The notes: generated by a model not told the origin, from the letters alone. 30,131 bases of DNA from Proteobacteria bacterium UBA4457 (GCA_002390205.1 DGOV01000099.1:1-30131), one strand, 5' to 3'; positions 15,940 through 24,300 are shown, numbered from the stretch's first letter. Numbers and translations are program-made.

Positions 15940-16004
15940 TATAGGGGGCGAGCCGCAATTATTGGCTGCGTACGCGAAGTTTGGAAAAAACCGATCGAAT
16001 TGAC

Positions 16005-17762
16005 ATGAAAATCACTCCACTTAACAGTTCTTTACCATTAAGAAATGCGTCCTTCGATACTCTGGTCGAGGCTTTAGAGTACGCTGCTGAAGGTGAAACT
16101 GGTTATAATTTTTATGATGGGCGAGGCGAGCTCTCATCTGTCCTAAGCTACAAAGACCTGCGCTTAGAGGCTAAATGCCTAGCTAAAAAGCTTGTAGGGC
16201 TTGGACTCAAACGAGGCGCAAGGGTTGCAATTGTCGCTGAGACTGACCCGACGTTCCATCGATTCTTCTTCGCCTGCCAATACGCAGGCTTTGTTCCAGT
16301 GGCTTTACCTGCAGGTTTTCAGATAGGTGCCCGTAAAGCCTATGTTGAACAGCTAGAAAGAATGCTAGATACCTGTGGTGCGGATGTCGCAGTCGCTCCT
16401 GAGTCGCATATCGGATTTTTAAAACAGGCGGTTGAGCGATTAGATTTAGTAAAAGCAGGAACATCAGACGAGTTTGATACGCTTCACGAATCTGAAAAGA
16501 AGCTATTTCCTTTACATGCAGATGATATCGCTTATCTCCAGTACACTTCTGGTAGCACACGCTTCCCCAGAGGAGTAGAGATATCTCAGAAGTCAGTGAT
16601 GGCGAATTTACGTGATATTTCGGTCCATGGGTTGAAGATAACTGAGCAGGATAGGATGGTATCTTGGCTGCCTCTTTATCACGACATGGGTTTAGTAGCT
16701 TTCGTATTACTTCCATTGGGCAGTCAACTTTCGGCTGATTATTTGAGCCCGCGAACATTTGGTATGAGGCCAAGACTCTGGTTAAAGTTGCTTTCACAGA
16801 ACAAAGGGACTATTTCTTCTAGCCCACCATTCGGCTACGCGCTATGCGCAAAGAGACTTAGGCTAACAGACCAGGATAAATATGATCTCAGTTCATGGCG
16901 AGTGGCATGTGTCGGTGCTGAGAGAATACATCCCGAACCTTTACGTCAGTTTGCTCATGTTCTAAAAGCAGCATATTTCAATCCGAAGGCATTTGTCGCA
17001 TGTTATGGGATGGCAGAGTGTGCCCTAGCTATAAGCTTTGAAGCTTTAGACGTGGGTATTAAGTCCATGCAAGTTGATAAGGGAAAAATGTCATCTGAAG
17101 GCCTAGTCATCCCTGTAAGTAAGGTTGATGAAAACACTGTCAAAGCCCTCACATTTGTAGATTGTGGTAAGGTCCTCCCGAGTTTTGAATTAGCTATAAG
17201 AGGCGACGATGGTAGTGATCTTCCCGACAACCAATGCGGAAGGATTTGCTTGAGAGGGCCTAGTGTAATGACGGGGTACTTTCAAAACCCTGCCGCAACC
17301 GAAGAGTCGCTAAGTTCTGACGGATGGCTGGATACAGGGGATATTGGTTATAGGATTGGAGAAAATATAGTAGTTACCGCACGAAGAAAAGATGTAATTA
17401 TTGTTAATGGTCGAAATATATGGCCACATGATCTCGAGTATCTCGCTGAGACACTTCCAGGGGTGCGCTTTGGTAATGTGTCTGCTTTTTCATTCTCGGA
17501 TGAGAAAGGCTCTGATCAAGTGGTTATGGTGGTTGAGTCTAGAGAAAAGAACCCAGCTAAGATTAGAACTCTGGTGTCTGAATTATCAGCCTTAATGACT
17601 GAGAATTTCGGTATAGTTTGTCATATTGATTTGGTTCCACCAAGAACTCTTCCGCGAACGTCTTCCGGTAAACTATCGCGTTCTAAAGCTAAGCAGGACT
17701 TTCTGGCGAGGCTAGAACTTTTCAACGCTAGTAGCAGTCAGGTTGCTGGTGGAAACGGCTGA
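16005..17762 (+). CDS. Fatty-acyl-AMP ligase / acyl-ACP synthetase of the sphingolipid locus (AasR-like)
   Basis: The protein is 585 aa from the ATG at 16005. A TTG eight codons earlier (15981) is an alternative start. It belongs to the ANL adenylating superfamily. 'YLQYTSGSTRFPRGVEIS' (residues about 178-193) is the P-loop of fatty-acyl-AMP ligases. 'WLPLYHDMGLV', 'FVACYGMAECAL', 'DGWLDTGDIGY' and the C-terminal 'RTSSGKLSRSK' with the catalytic Lys complete the fold. It should adenylate a fatty acid and load it on the ACP encoded two genes downstream. In Caulobacter-type ceramide loci an enzyme of this kind supplies acyl-ACP to serine palmitoyltransferase. It is the first gene of a four-gene operon, and the next gene overlaps its end. 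Confidence 0.88.
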   Translation: MKITPLNSSLPLRNASFDTLVEALEYAAEGETGYNFYDGRGELSSVLSYKDLRLEAKCLAKKLVGLGLKRGARVAIVAETDPTFHRFFFACQYAGFVPVALPAGFQIGARKAYVEQLERMLDTCGADVAVAPESHIGFLKQAVERLDLVKAGTSDEFDTLHESEKKLFPLHADDIAYLQYTSGSTRFPRGVEISQKSVMANLRDISVHGLKITEQDRMVSWLPLYHDMGLVAFVLLPLGSQLSADYLSPRTFGMRPRLWLKLLSQNKGTISSSPPFGYALCAKRLRLTDQDKYDLSSWRVACVGAERIHPEPLRQFAHVLKAAYFNPKAFVACYGMAECALAISFEALDVGIKSMQVDKGKMSSEGLVIPVSKVDENTVKALTFVDCGKVLPSFELAIRGDDGSDLPDNQCGRICLRGPSVMTGYFQNPAATEESLSSDGWLDTGDIGYRIGENIVVTARRKDVIIVNGRNIWPHDLEYLAETLPGVRFGNVSAFSFSDEKGSDQVVMVVESREKNPAKIRTLVSELSALMTENFGIVCHIDLVPPRTLPRTSSGKLSRSKAKQDFLARLELFNASSSQVAGGNG

Positions 17763-18690
17763 TACCGAAATAGGAAAGCTGCGTATACTTTTAACTGGTG
17801 GGACCGGATTCATTGGACAACACGTCCAAAAATATCTGCTTTCGGCAGGCCACGACGTCAAAGTGTTTGTGAGACAAAAACCATCAAGGCAACTGGGGCT
17901 CATGCTAGGCTGCGTTCCTGTCTTTGGACACCTAAGTGATAAAGATAGCGTGCATGAAGCTGTTACCGATTGCGACCTAGTTGTCTATTGTGCGGGTACC
18001 GTTAAAGGTGCTGAGTTTAAAGACTTTACTGATGCGAATATTTCTGGAGTTAAAAGATTTGCTAGCGCTTTGTCGCTAGTCGGGTCCATTAATGCCCGCT
18101 TTTTACTGATATCTTCTCTTGCTGCATCGAGACCATATGTCTCGGATTATGCCCAAAGTAAATATTTAGGAGAACAAGTCTTGAAAGGCATTGAAGGTTT
18201 ACGATGGTCTATCTTGCGACCTCCTGCCGTATACGGGTTTGGTGATACGGAGATGCTCAAAATTTTTCGTCTTATTCGTATAGGTATTGCTCCATTGATA
18301 GGTCCTAGTAATCAGATGTTGTCTTTTTTACATGTAGAGGATCTTGCGCGGTCAATTATCTGCACTATTGATGCTAGCGACGAGATGGATCGATGCTGTG
18401 TTGATTTGCATGACGGTCAGCTTGGAGGCTACTCTTGGTCTGATATTATCAAGGCAGTACGAGGGAACTCAATAGCCCTAAGGCTTCCCATACCAAGACC
18501 AGTTGCTAATATTTTGGCGGCGTTAAATCGTAAGATGGCAGAGCGGTTGCGCTACTCGCCAATGTTGACAGAAGGCAAAGTGCGAGAGCTTTCACAGCAA
18601 GAATGGATTTGTGATAATAGCCGCATCACAGAAAAGACCGGATGGACTCCTAGAATTGACTTGATTGAAGGTGTACGCCAGCTAGTTTGA
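17749..18690 (+). CDS. cerR: NAD-dependent epimerase/dehydratase-family reductase (CerR-like)
   Basis: The protein is about 313 aa from GTG at 17749, preceded by AGG six bases upstream. A TTG at 17743 is less likely because it touches that AGG. It overlaps the end of the acyl-ACP synthetase gene by 14 bp. It is an extended short-chain dehydrogenase: 'LLTGGTGFIGQHV' is the dinucleotide-binding glycine motif and 'YAQSKYLGE' holds the YxxxK catalytic pair. 'LRPPAVYGFGDTEMLKIF' is typical of the extended family. In bacterial ceramide synthesis CerR reduces the 3-oxo group of the oxidised ceramide. The position between acyl-ACP synthetase, ACP and serine palmitoyltransferase supports that role here. 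The symbol is assigned by context, not by alignment. Confidence 0.8.
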   Translation: METADTEIGKLRILLTGGTGFIGQHVQKYLLSAGHDVKVFVRQKPSRQLGLMLGCVPVFGHLSDKDSVHEAVTDCDLVVYCAGTVKGAEFKDFTDANISGVKRFASALSLVGSINARFLLISSLAASRPYVSDYAQSKYLGEQVLKGIEGLRWSILRPPAVYGFGDTEMLKIFRLIRIGIAPLIGPSNQMLSFLHVEDLARSIICTIDASDEMDRCCVDLHDGQLGGYSWSDIIKAVRGNSIALRLPIPRPVANILAALNRKMAERLRYSPMLTEGKVRELSQQEWICDNSRITEKTGWTPRIDLIEGVRQLV

Positions 18691-18728
18691 CTGGGTACGC
18701 TGATTACACAAACAGTTGTGAGGTATAT

Positions 18729-18971
18729 ATGGATAAGAATGCTGTTGTTGAGAAGCTCATAAAATTGCTCGAAGGGTCTCTCGGGAAGTCATTAGTGTTA
18801 TCTAAAGATTCAACTCTTTTGGGTGATGCTGGTTTAGAATCCATACAAGTCATTGAGTATCTCTGCGAAGTTGAAGATGCTTTCGACGTGGTTGTGGACG
18901 AGGAGTCACTGTCGCACGTCAGCACTTTTGGTGACCTTGCATCTGTTGTTGAAAGAATTAGTAGTGAGTGA
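18729..18971 (+). CDS. Acyl carrier protein of the sphingolipid operon
   Basis: The protein is 80 aa from the ATG at 18729, which has GTGAGG five bases upstream. An open frame reaching back to 18687 lacks such a site. The sequence is acidic and helical, and 'LLGDAGLESIQVIEYLCEVEDAFDV' carries the phosphopantetheine-accepting Ser of the (D)S(I/L) motif, here in 'LESIQ' rather than 'DSL'. It would carry the fatty acyl group from the acyl-ACP synthetase to serine palmitoyltransferase. A private ACP next to spt is a known feature of bacterial sphingolipid operons. Spacing to the next gene is 5 bp. Confidence 0.88.
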   Translation: MDKNAVVEKLIKLLEGSLGKSLVLSKDSTLLGDAGLESIQVIEYLCEVEDAFDVVVDEESLSHVSTFGDLASVVERISSE

Positions 18972-18976
18972 GTTAA

Positions 18977-20176
18977 ATGAGTTTATTTTCAAAGTTTGAT
19001 GCAGCCGCGGCTCTTGAATCTACATTGTCTTCGATGCCGGTCAACCCGACTTCGATTGTAATAAGTAAAGTAGTTTCTGCATCCGAAGCTATCGTAAATG
19101 GCCGATCTACAATTATGGCAGGTACGAACAACTACTTAGGTTTGACTTTCGATGCCGATTGTATCTCAGCAGGTCAGGCAGCCTTGGCTGAAACAGGCAC
19201 CGGGACCACTGGCTCACGCATGGCTAATGGAACCTATAAAGAACATTTGCAGTTAGAAGATGAGCTAGCGGTCTTCTTCGACCTTCCTCATGCAATGGTT
19301 TTTTCTACTGGTTATTCTGCGAATTTGGGTATTCTAACTGCATTATTGGATGCAGATGACTCAGTATTATTAGACTCTGAAGGACATGCTAGTCTATATG
19401 ACGGGTGCCGGATGAGCGGCGCAAAGATATATCGTTTCAAACACAATGATCCCGAAGGGTTGGCAAAACGACTTAGTCGATTAGGAGAAAAAGCGAAAGA
19501 TGCGCTGATCGTGGTCGAAGGCCTTTATAGTGTTCGTGGAGATTGCGCTCCACTTAAAGAATTCGTCGATGTGAAAGCACAGTACGGAGGGATACTCTTG
19601 GTCGATGAAGCGCATTCGCTTGGTTTATACGGAGAGAATGGTAGAGGTCTTGTGGAAGAGTATGAGCTAAAGGATGATGTTGACTTTATCGTTGGGACTT
19701 TTAGTAAAAGCTTAGGCTCCATTGGAGGATTTTGTGTTAGTAAGCATCCCCAGCTCAAGCTTGTCCGCTATGCTAGCCGGCCTTACATCTTTACAGCATC
19801 GCCATCTCCATCGGTGATCGCAACCACTCGGGAAGCCTTAAAAAAAGTTCAGCACGGTCAAGGCTTACGTGAGAAAGTCTGGCACAATGCAAAGCATTTA
19901 TATAAGGCCTTTGCTGAGCTAGGACTAGATATAGGGCCGACAGTCAGCCCTGTTATCGGTGTATCTTTTCAAGATCGTGAAAAAGCATTCTCATGCTGGC
20001 AAGATTTATTATCTTTGGGTATCTATACCAATCTTATATTGCCGCCAGCCGCTCCTGACGGGGGGAGCTTGATTCGCTGTAGCGTTACTGCGGCGCATTC
20101 AGAAACTCAAGTCGATTCCATAATATCTGCTTTCAAAAAAGTTTGTAAAGAACGAAACGTTGGTCGGCTGAATTGA
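18977..20176 (+). CDS. spt: Serine palmitoyltransferase (alpha-oxoamine synthase family)
   Basis: The protein is 399 aa, the usual length for soluble bacterial SPT. It catalyses the PLP-dependent condensation of serine with an acyl thioester to 3-oxosphinganine, the committed step of sphingolipid synthesis. 'GTNNYLGLTFD', 'GTGTTGSRMANGTYKEHLQLEDELA', 'LLDSEGHASLYDGCRMSG' with the His that stacks on PLP, 'LLVDEAHSLGLYG' (about 207-219) and 'GTFSKSLGSIGGF' with the PLP Lys244 are all present. The family also includes KBL and BioF, so sequence alone leaves some room. The ACP, acyl-ACP synthetase, CerR-like and bCerS-like neighbours make SPT the clear choice. It is convergent with the next gene, with a 9-bp gap. 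Confidence 0.9.
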   Translation: MSLFSKFDAAAALESTLSSMPVNPTSIVISKVVSASEAIVNGRSTIMAGTNNYLGLTFDADCISAGQAALAETGTGTTGSRMANGTYKEHLQLEDELAVFFDLPHAMVFSTGYSANLGILTALLDADDSVLLDSEGHASLYDGCRMSGAKIYRFKHNDPEGLAKRLSRLGEKAKDALIVVEGLYSVRGDCAPLKEFVDVKAQYGGILLVDEAHSLGLYGENGRGLVEEYELKDDVDFIVGTFSKSLGSIGGFCVSKHPQLKLVRYASRPYIFTASPSPSVIATTREALKKVQHGQGLREKVWHNAKHLYKAFAELGLDIGPTVSPVIGVSFQDREKAFSCWQDLLSLGIYTNLILPPAAPDGGSLIRCSVTAAHSETQVDSIISAFKKVCKERNVGRLN

Positions 20177-20185
20177 AACCAGTTG

Positions 20186-21082
20186 TTATTTAAAGCCACC
20201 TTCTCGATAAACTTCCCACAACAAGCCCCAGGCGAAAATAAGAGGGTGGCGCTTCTGGAGAAGACTAGCTTCTTTTTTGATGCCGGTGTGGCGTTCAACT
20301 TTCCAAAGAATGTATTCGAGCGGTTCGTTAAAAGTGAAAGCAGCTTTGACGAGCCGCATTACGGATAATAATGTCCCGACGTAATTTCGCAGTTTCCACT
20401 TAACAACAGCAGTAAATCCCTTTGACCAGCTGGTATCACAAACCCATGTCCCTCGCTCGGTCTTAGATAGCCCATATTTGGGGCCGATTAGGTCGGTTTT
20501 TTTCTCAAGATATTTGGTGTAATAGCTCACGAGTTCTCTGGATTTTTGTGAATTTTCACTTCTCAACTCGGTTTTGTACGTTAGCGCCAGGCTAGTCTCC
20601 CATATTGTATTTAAAGAGGATTCAGATGCGACCATTGGAATAGTCTCGGAGAGCATACGTTCGCTGGCCTTAGTGAAGGTATCACTTATTGATGAAGAAA
20701 TAGCTGAACTCTTTGAAAAGATTACCTTGGTAGGTTGGCTAAAGCGAGCCCACAGATATGGGTGGAAGTCGTTGGTAATTCCTGAGATAAACTGCTTCAG
20801 TGTTATCGTCGCATACTTGGCCACGCAGCTTTTCTCTTCTTGATGTAATAGTAAATTATAAACGTTTGGTTTCAGCACTCTATTCCCTAAACGTTCCCAT
20901 CTTGATGGTAAGCAACTATAGGTATCTAAGATAACGTAGAAGTCAGGCAGAGTATCCCTCTTTCCTCTTAACCAAGAACCGTAAAGTACTATGGCTAAAA
21001 CATTCGGTCGAAATTTTTCCTGCAAAGCTAGAGAAAAAATATCCGGCCAATTCTCATTAAGATTGGATACGTTTTCATTCAT
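20186..21082 (-). CDS. Nucleotidyltransferase-like protein of the sphingolipid locus
   Basis: The protein is 298 aa from the ATG at 21082. The open frame extends to 21172, but that part lies inside the upstream CDP-alcohol transferase gene. 'VLAIVLYGSWLRGKRDTLPDFYVILD' (about residues 27-52) has the GS-x(n)-D layout of a polymerase-beta-type nucleotidyltransferase fold, although the second acidic residue pattern is unusual (DFYV in place of DxD). The rest is mostly helical and not recognised. It overlaps the end of the CDP-alcohol phosphotransferase gene by 8 bp, so the two are coupled. A role in head-group transfer or activation is inferred from position only. Confidence 0.6.
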   Translation of the reverse strand: MNENVSNLNENWPDIFSLALQEKFRPNVLAIVLYGSWLRGKRDTLPDFYVILDTYSCLPSRWERLGNRVLKPNVYNLLLHQEEKSCVAKYATITLKQFISGITNDFHPYLWARFSQPTKVIFSKSSAISSSISDTFTKASERMLSETIPMVASESSLNTIWETSLALTYKTELRSENSQKSRELVSYYTKYLEKKTDLIGPKYGLSKTERGTWVCDTSWSKGFTAVVKWKLRNYVGTLLSVMRLVKAAFTFNEPLEYILWKVERHTGIKKEASLLQKRHPLIFAWGLLWEVYREGGFK

Positions 21083-22265
21083 AAGCTTTTTTTGTTTCAC
21101 AAAAAGTTCTATATGCTTTCGGGTACCTAGTTGATGCCGCGAGTTTATCTTCGAGCCACGAGTGCAGTACACCTGTTCCTAAACGAACTTTCCCCGCATA
21201 CAAAAGCCTCAGCGCTAGGATAAGTGTACACAAAGCTGTCCACCCTACCACCGCAACAAAACCTAATCCCGGCTGTCCTGCCATAGTCCCTATAGTCAGT
21301 AGAATTAAGCACGGGTTTCTCCGTGCTACAAAAAGTCTAAAGTACGCGTCAAAGGGGCGCCATGCGAACATTGAGCAGGTACCTAGCCCCTCAAATCCTC
21401 CTTCTATGACTCTACCCAAGATATATGTCCCAATCATAAGGCCAGAGAGAAGCTCTAGGTTAAAGCCCCATAAATTCATTGTTTCAGACAAGCCTAAGCC
21501 CCAGAAAAAGTACCAGATAGGTGGATGAATGATGTCCATGCCGTGATCCATCACATGACCAATTTTACTACTCTGTTCTGTCACTCGAGCCAGCTTTCCG
21601 TCAACAGTATCTAGAAGCGTCATTAGCCAGCCACTTAGTAAGCCCGAAAGAAAATAGCCTTGGAGGAATAAATAAGTCGAGAGCACGACCAAAATAGCCC
21701 CTAGCATTGTGACATAGTTTGGAGTGATTCCGATTGCAGAACATTTCTTCACTAGTAAGCGCGCGGGAGTAGGCCACCACCATTTTGTGACAAAGTCTGT
21801 AACGCCTTTGTATGAGTTTCCATAGAGAATAGATTCGACTTGATGAGTAGTGAAGTCTGCCTGATACAGTAACAAAGGTAGCTTTGTTTTCCTCAACTCT
21901 TTGTCGAAGCCGTCCAGATCAGTCGGTGTGACTACTGTTTGATCTATTTCGACCTCAGCATTTTTCGTGCCGATTTTTACTGCGGTCTTTTCGAGTTCTG
22001 CGTGACTACATTTAGCTGCTGCCAATATTTTAGATTGGGGACAAAGTAAAAACATTGAAGGACTCGCTAGAAATTTTTTCAATGTCTTTTGTTCAAATAG
22101 AAAATTAGAATCGATAACGAGAGCTTCCTCGTCTGACACTGCTCCGTGTTCCTCTACAATGTTACTGATGCCTAGAGCATTTAGCTGCCTTCGTATTCTG
22201 TCGACTCCTGAGAGGCCCCACACATTTTGATTATTGCCAGAAAGGATCAACGCAGCATTTAGCAT
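21075..22265 (-). CDS. CDP-alcohol phosphotransferase with N-terminal nucleotidyltransferase-like domain
   Basis: The protein is 396 aa. Residues 1-130 resemble a degenerate nucleotidyltransferase fold ('AALILSGNNQNVWGLSGVDRIRRQL'). Residues about 150-380 are a membrane CDP-alcohol phosphatidyltransferase domain. The complete signature is present: Asp222-Gly223, Ala226-Arg227, eight residues, Gly236, Asp240 and Asp244. Several hydrophobic helices surround it. The enzyme would transfer a phospho-alcohol from a CDP-activated donor to a lipid hydroxyl, or an alcohol onto CDP-lipid. In this context the acceptor may be ceramide. The layout recalls bifunctional inositol-phosphate cytidylyltransferase/transferases and a conserved alphaproteobacterial family. 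It is coupled to the nucleotidyltransferase-like gene downstream. Confidence 0.82.
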   Translation of the reverse strand: MLNAALILSGNNQNVWGLSGVDRIRRQLNALGISNIVEEHGAVSDEEALVIDSNFLFEQKTLKKFLASPSMFLLCPQSKILAAAKCSHAELEKTAVKIGTKNAEVEIDQTVVTPTDLDGFDKELRKTKLPLLLYQADFTTHQVESILYGNSYKGVTDFVTKWWWPTPARLLVKKCSAIGITPNYVTMLGAILVVLSTYLFLQGYFLSGLLSGWLMTLLDTVDGKLARVTEQSSKIGHVMDHGMDIIHPPIWYFFWGLGLSETMNLWGFNLELLSGLMIGTYILGRVIEGGFEGLGTCSMFAWRPFDAYFRLFVARRNPCLILLTIGTMAGQPGLGFVAVVGWTALCTLILALRLLYAGKVRLGTGVLHSWLEDKLAASTRYPKAYRTFCETKKAYE

Positions 22266-22335
22266 GTTATTATCTACTTATGATTGTTAACTATAATTGC
22301 CAGCAGTATAAAGAGTTAAAGTCGGCGCAGCAAAA

Positions 22336-23232
22336 ATGAATACAAAAGAAAGAACTAGGATCGTGCATCTAAGTGACCCCCATTTGAGCAGTCTTGACGG
22401 AGTGATGGTGCGACAATTTTTAGGCGGGAAGAGGTTTTTAGGGGCTTTATCGTGGCGGCGAAGGAGTCAGCATCATCTGCGTGCGACTTTGGATTGCCTT
22501 ACAAACCATATTGAGAAAAAAGAACCTGATGTCATTGCCGTGACAGGTGATTTGGTGCAGATTGGTTTAGCGAGCGAGATAGATCAGGCTGCACAATGGC
22601 TAGACAGCCTTTCGAAAATAGCTAAAGTTATTCTTGTTCCGGGTAACCATGATTTCTATCAGGCAGACTCTATGGCATACGCCTGTGAAAGCTGGGCTCA
22701 TTATCTATGGCCTGACGAGAATAAGAAAAATACTTTCCCATCAGTTATACGCGTGGGCAACATTACGATCATTGGGCTGTCCTCTGCTCAACCTGAACCG
22801 TTTTGGTCGGCGAGAGGTATGGTAGATGAGGGACAATTAAATGAACTCGAGAAGATATTGCAGGATTCCGCGGGGTCTATGAGATGTGTTCTGATTCATC
22901 ACCCGCCAATTCAGGGTCGCTGTGCGGGTCGAAAGTCACTTAGAAATAGTAAGGCATTGCATGAGGTACTTGACCGAGGTAGGGCTGAGTTTGTCCTTCA
23001 TGGCCATGTTCATCGTAATACAGAATACTGTACTAATGATTACACAAAGGTTTTTTCCACCGCCTCTGCATCAAATTCTTTAAGGCATGCTTCTAGTTCT
23101 TTTCGAGTCTTCGATGTGTTTCGAGATCAGTCTGATTGGAGGATGGTCTCGACTTTAGAGGTTCTTCATGACTCACTTTGTGAGGAAATCAGGACGAGCG
23201 AGATAGTATGGAAAGACATCGCCTTAAAATAA
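22336..23232 (+). CDS. Calcineurin-like metallophosphoesterase
   Basis: The protein is 298 aa with all five motifs of the binuclear metal phosphoesterase fold: D14-x-H16 in 'HLSDPHLS', 'VTGDLVQIG' (Gly71-Asp72), 'VPGNHDFY' (103-106), 'LIHHPPI' and 'VLHGHVHRN'. It is soluble and cytosolic by appearance. Single gene on the plus strand between two minus-strand units of the sphingolipid locus, 70 bp from the divergent CDP-alcohol transferase start. It could be a phosphatase or pyrophosphatase acting on a lipid head-group intermediate, comparable in fold to LpxH, but the substrate is not shown by the sequence. The convergent gap to the lptG-like gene is 5 bp. Confidence 0.87.
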   Translation: MNTKERTRIVHLSDPHLSSLDGVMVRQFLGGKRFLGALSWRRRSQHHLRATLDCLTNHIEKKEPDVIAVTGDLVQIGLASEIDQAAQWLDSLSKIAKVILVPGNHDFYQADSMAYACESWAHYLWPDENKKNTFPSVIRVGNITIIGLSSAQPEPFWSARGMVDEGQLNELEKILQDSAGSMRCVLIHHPPIQGRCAGRKSLRNSKALHEVLDRGRAEFVLHGHVHRNTEYCTNDYTKVFSTASASNSLRHASSSFRVFDVFRDQSDWRMVSTLEVLHDSLCEEIRTSEIVWKDIALK

Positions 23233-23237
23233 AGATT

Positions 23238-24296
23238 TTATATTCTTCTAATAGCAAGCAATGCTGCAGTCAACATGACTAATGGTGGGATACATACCGT
23301 AATCACTGGACTGATATTCAATAGGGTGGATAGATGGCCTGTTGTCTGCTGTATGAGATAAAGAAATACCCCTATGCCCATTGCTATTAATAATCGAGAT
23401 CCGGCTGCACGGTTTGTAGTGGAACTTAATATTATAGATACGCCTATTAGTGCCATTGCAAGCAATGTTATAGGGAAAATCAGTCGTTGCCATAAAATTA
23501 CCTCATGAGAACGAGTATCCACGCCGGATTCTCTGTTGGCTCGGATATAGCGCATTAAGTCTAGGGCGGAGATAGCATACAGCGGGCTTGTTAGCGTTTT
23601 TAGCTGGCTATCTTCTAGGAAACTATCCCATGTAAGTGTATCTTCGTTTTTCTTAGAGAGTCCTAAAGAGGTGCTAACTACTCTAGTGATCGCTTTCTTA
23701 AGAAGCCACTTCGAGTTCTCTTTAATCTCGACAGATTTGGCGATGGTAATGCTTTCAAGATTATCTTGTGCTGATAAATTGTAGACTTCAATAGAGGCGG
23801 CTGTACTTGCAGACAGCATTTCCTCTATTCTGACAATGGTCCTACCCTTCTTGCTCCAGAAACCCTTCGCCGTGACGTTGGTCTGTTCGATGGCAAGGCT
23901 ATTAAGTCGTATCACTTGTTTTTCCGATCCAGGAATAAGGTAGGTCTGTATTAAGATGGCTACAAGAGATACTAGGATAGTGATGCAAATAAATATTTTC
24001 ACGAACTTAATCACAGATACTCCGGCGGATCGTGATGCTGCTATCTCTTGATTATTAGCAAGCGATCCTAAGCCCATGATTGTGCCCAAGAGCATGACTA
24101 TAGGAAGTAGTTCAATAATTCTGTTTGGTGTCTCAAATAGTATGACTAAAAAAGCGTGCAAGGAAGTAAAGCTGCCTTGTCCGACGTTTTCTAGTGTTTC
24201 CACTAGACTTATAATGCTGAATAAAATAAGCAAAGTTACCAATGCAAAAAAAGCGCTAGTGAAAAATTGAGAGAAAATGTAGCGACTTAGAATCAT
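23238..24296 (-). CDS. LptG-like permease
   Basis: The protein is 352 aa, the normal length for YjgP/YjgQ-family permeases. Six hydrophobic helices lie in two groups of three (about 10-125 and 265-350), separated by a periplasmic beta-jellyroll-like domain. 'ELLPIVMLLGTIMGLGSLANNQEIAASRSAGVS' is the conserved coupling region that contacts the LptB ATPase. In the LPS transport machine LptF and LptG form the transmembrane part of the ABC extractor. The gene follows the lptF-like gene by 4 bp on the same strand. Canonical gammaproteobacterial lptFG normally sit beside pepA. This pair sits among sphingolipid genes, so it may be a specialised paralogue. Confidence 0.85.
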   Translation of the reverse strand: MILSRYIFSQFFTSAFFALVTLLILFSIISLVETLENVGQGSFTSLHAFLVILFETPNRIIELLPIVMLLGTIMGLGSLANNQEIAASRSAGVSVIKFVKIFICITILVSLVAILIQTYLIPGSEKQVIRLNSLAIEQTNVTAKGFWSKKGRTIVRIEEMLSASTAASIEVYNLSAQDNLESITIAKSVEIKENSKWLLKKAITRVVSTSLGLSKKNEDTLTWDSFLEDSQLKTLTSPLYAISALDLMRYIRANRESGVDTRSHEVILWQRLIFPITLLAMALIGVSIILSSTTNRAAGSRLLIAMGIGVFLYLIQQTTGHLSTLLNISPVITVCIPPLVMLTAALLAIRRI

Positions 24297-24300
24297 GTTT

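Larger units (their letters stand above)
15643..16004 (+). other. 362-bp intergenic region before the sphingolipid operon
   Basis: No coding sequence is supported here, apart from a possible 8-codon TTG-start extension at 15981 of the next gene. The region carries a 19-bp inverted repeat with one mismatch (15791-15809 and 15924-15942), whose arms match Pho boxes. There is also a promoter-like pair TTCACT (15896-15901) and TATATT (15918-15923) with a 16-nt spacer. No intrinsic terminator for imuB is evident. Confidence 0.6.

Noticed and set aside
15791..15942. 152-bp MITE or insertion remnant bounded by the 19-bp inverted repeat
   Set aside because: No target-site duplication or transposase remnant is visible, and the arms fit tandem-unit regulator sites better.
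18687..18728. Longer ACP start overlapping the cerR-like stop
   Set aside because: The ATG at 18729 has GTGAGG at good spacing, and the extra residues are not ACP-like.
18977..20176. BioF or KBL instead of serine palmitoyltransferase
   Set aside because: No biotin or threonine-degradation genes are nearby, while ACP, acyl-ACP synthetase, CerR-like and bCerS-like genes are.
21083..21172. Longer start for the nucleotidyltransferase-like gene
   Set aside because: The added residues lie fully inside the CDP-alcohol transferase gene. The ATG at 21082 gives a short coupled overlap.
23225..23250. Terminator hairpin TAAAAT-AAAG-ATTTTA between the phosphoesterase and lptG-like genes
   Set aside because: The stem is only six A-T pairs and would not be stable.
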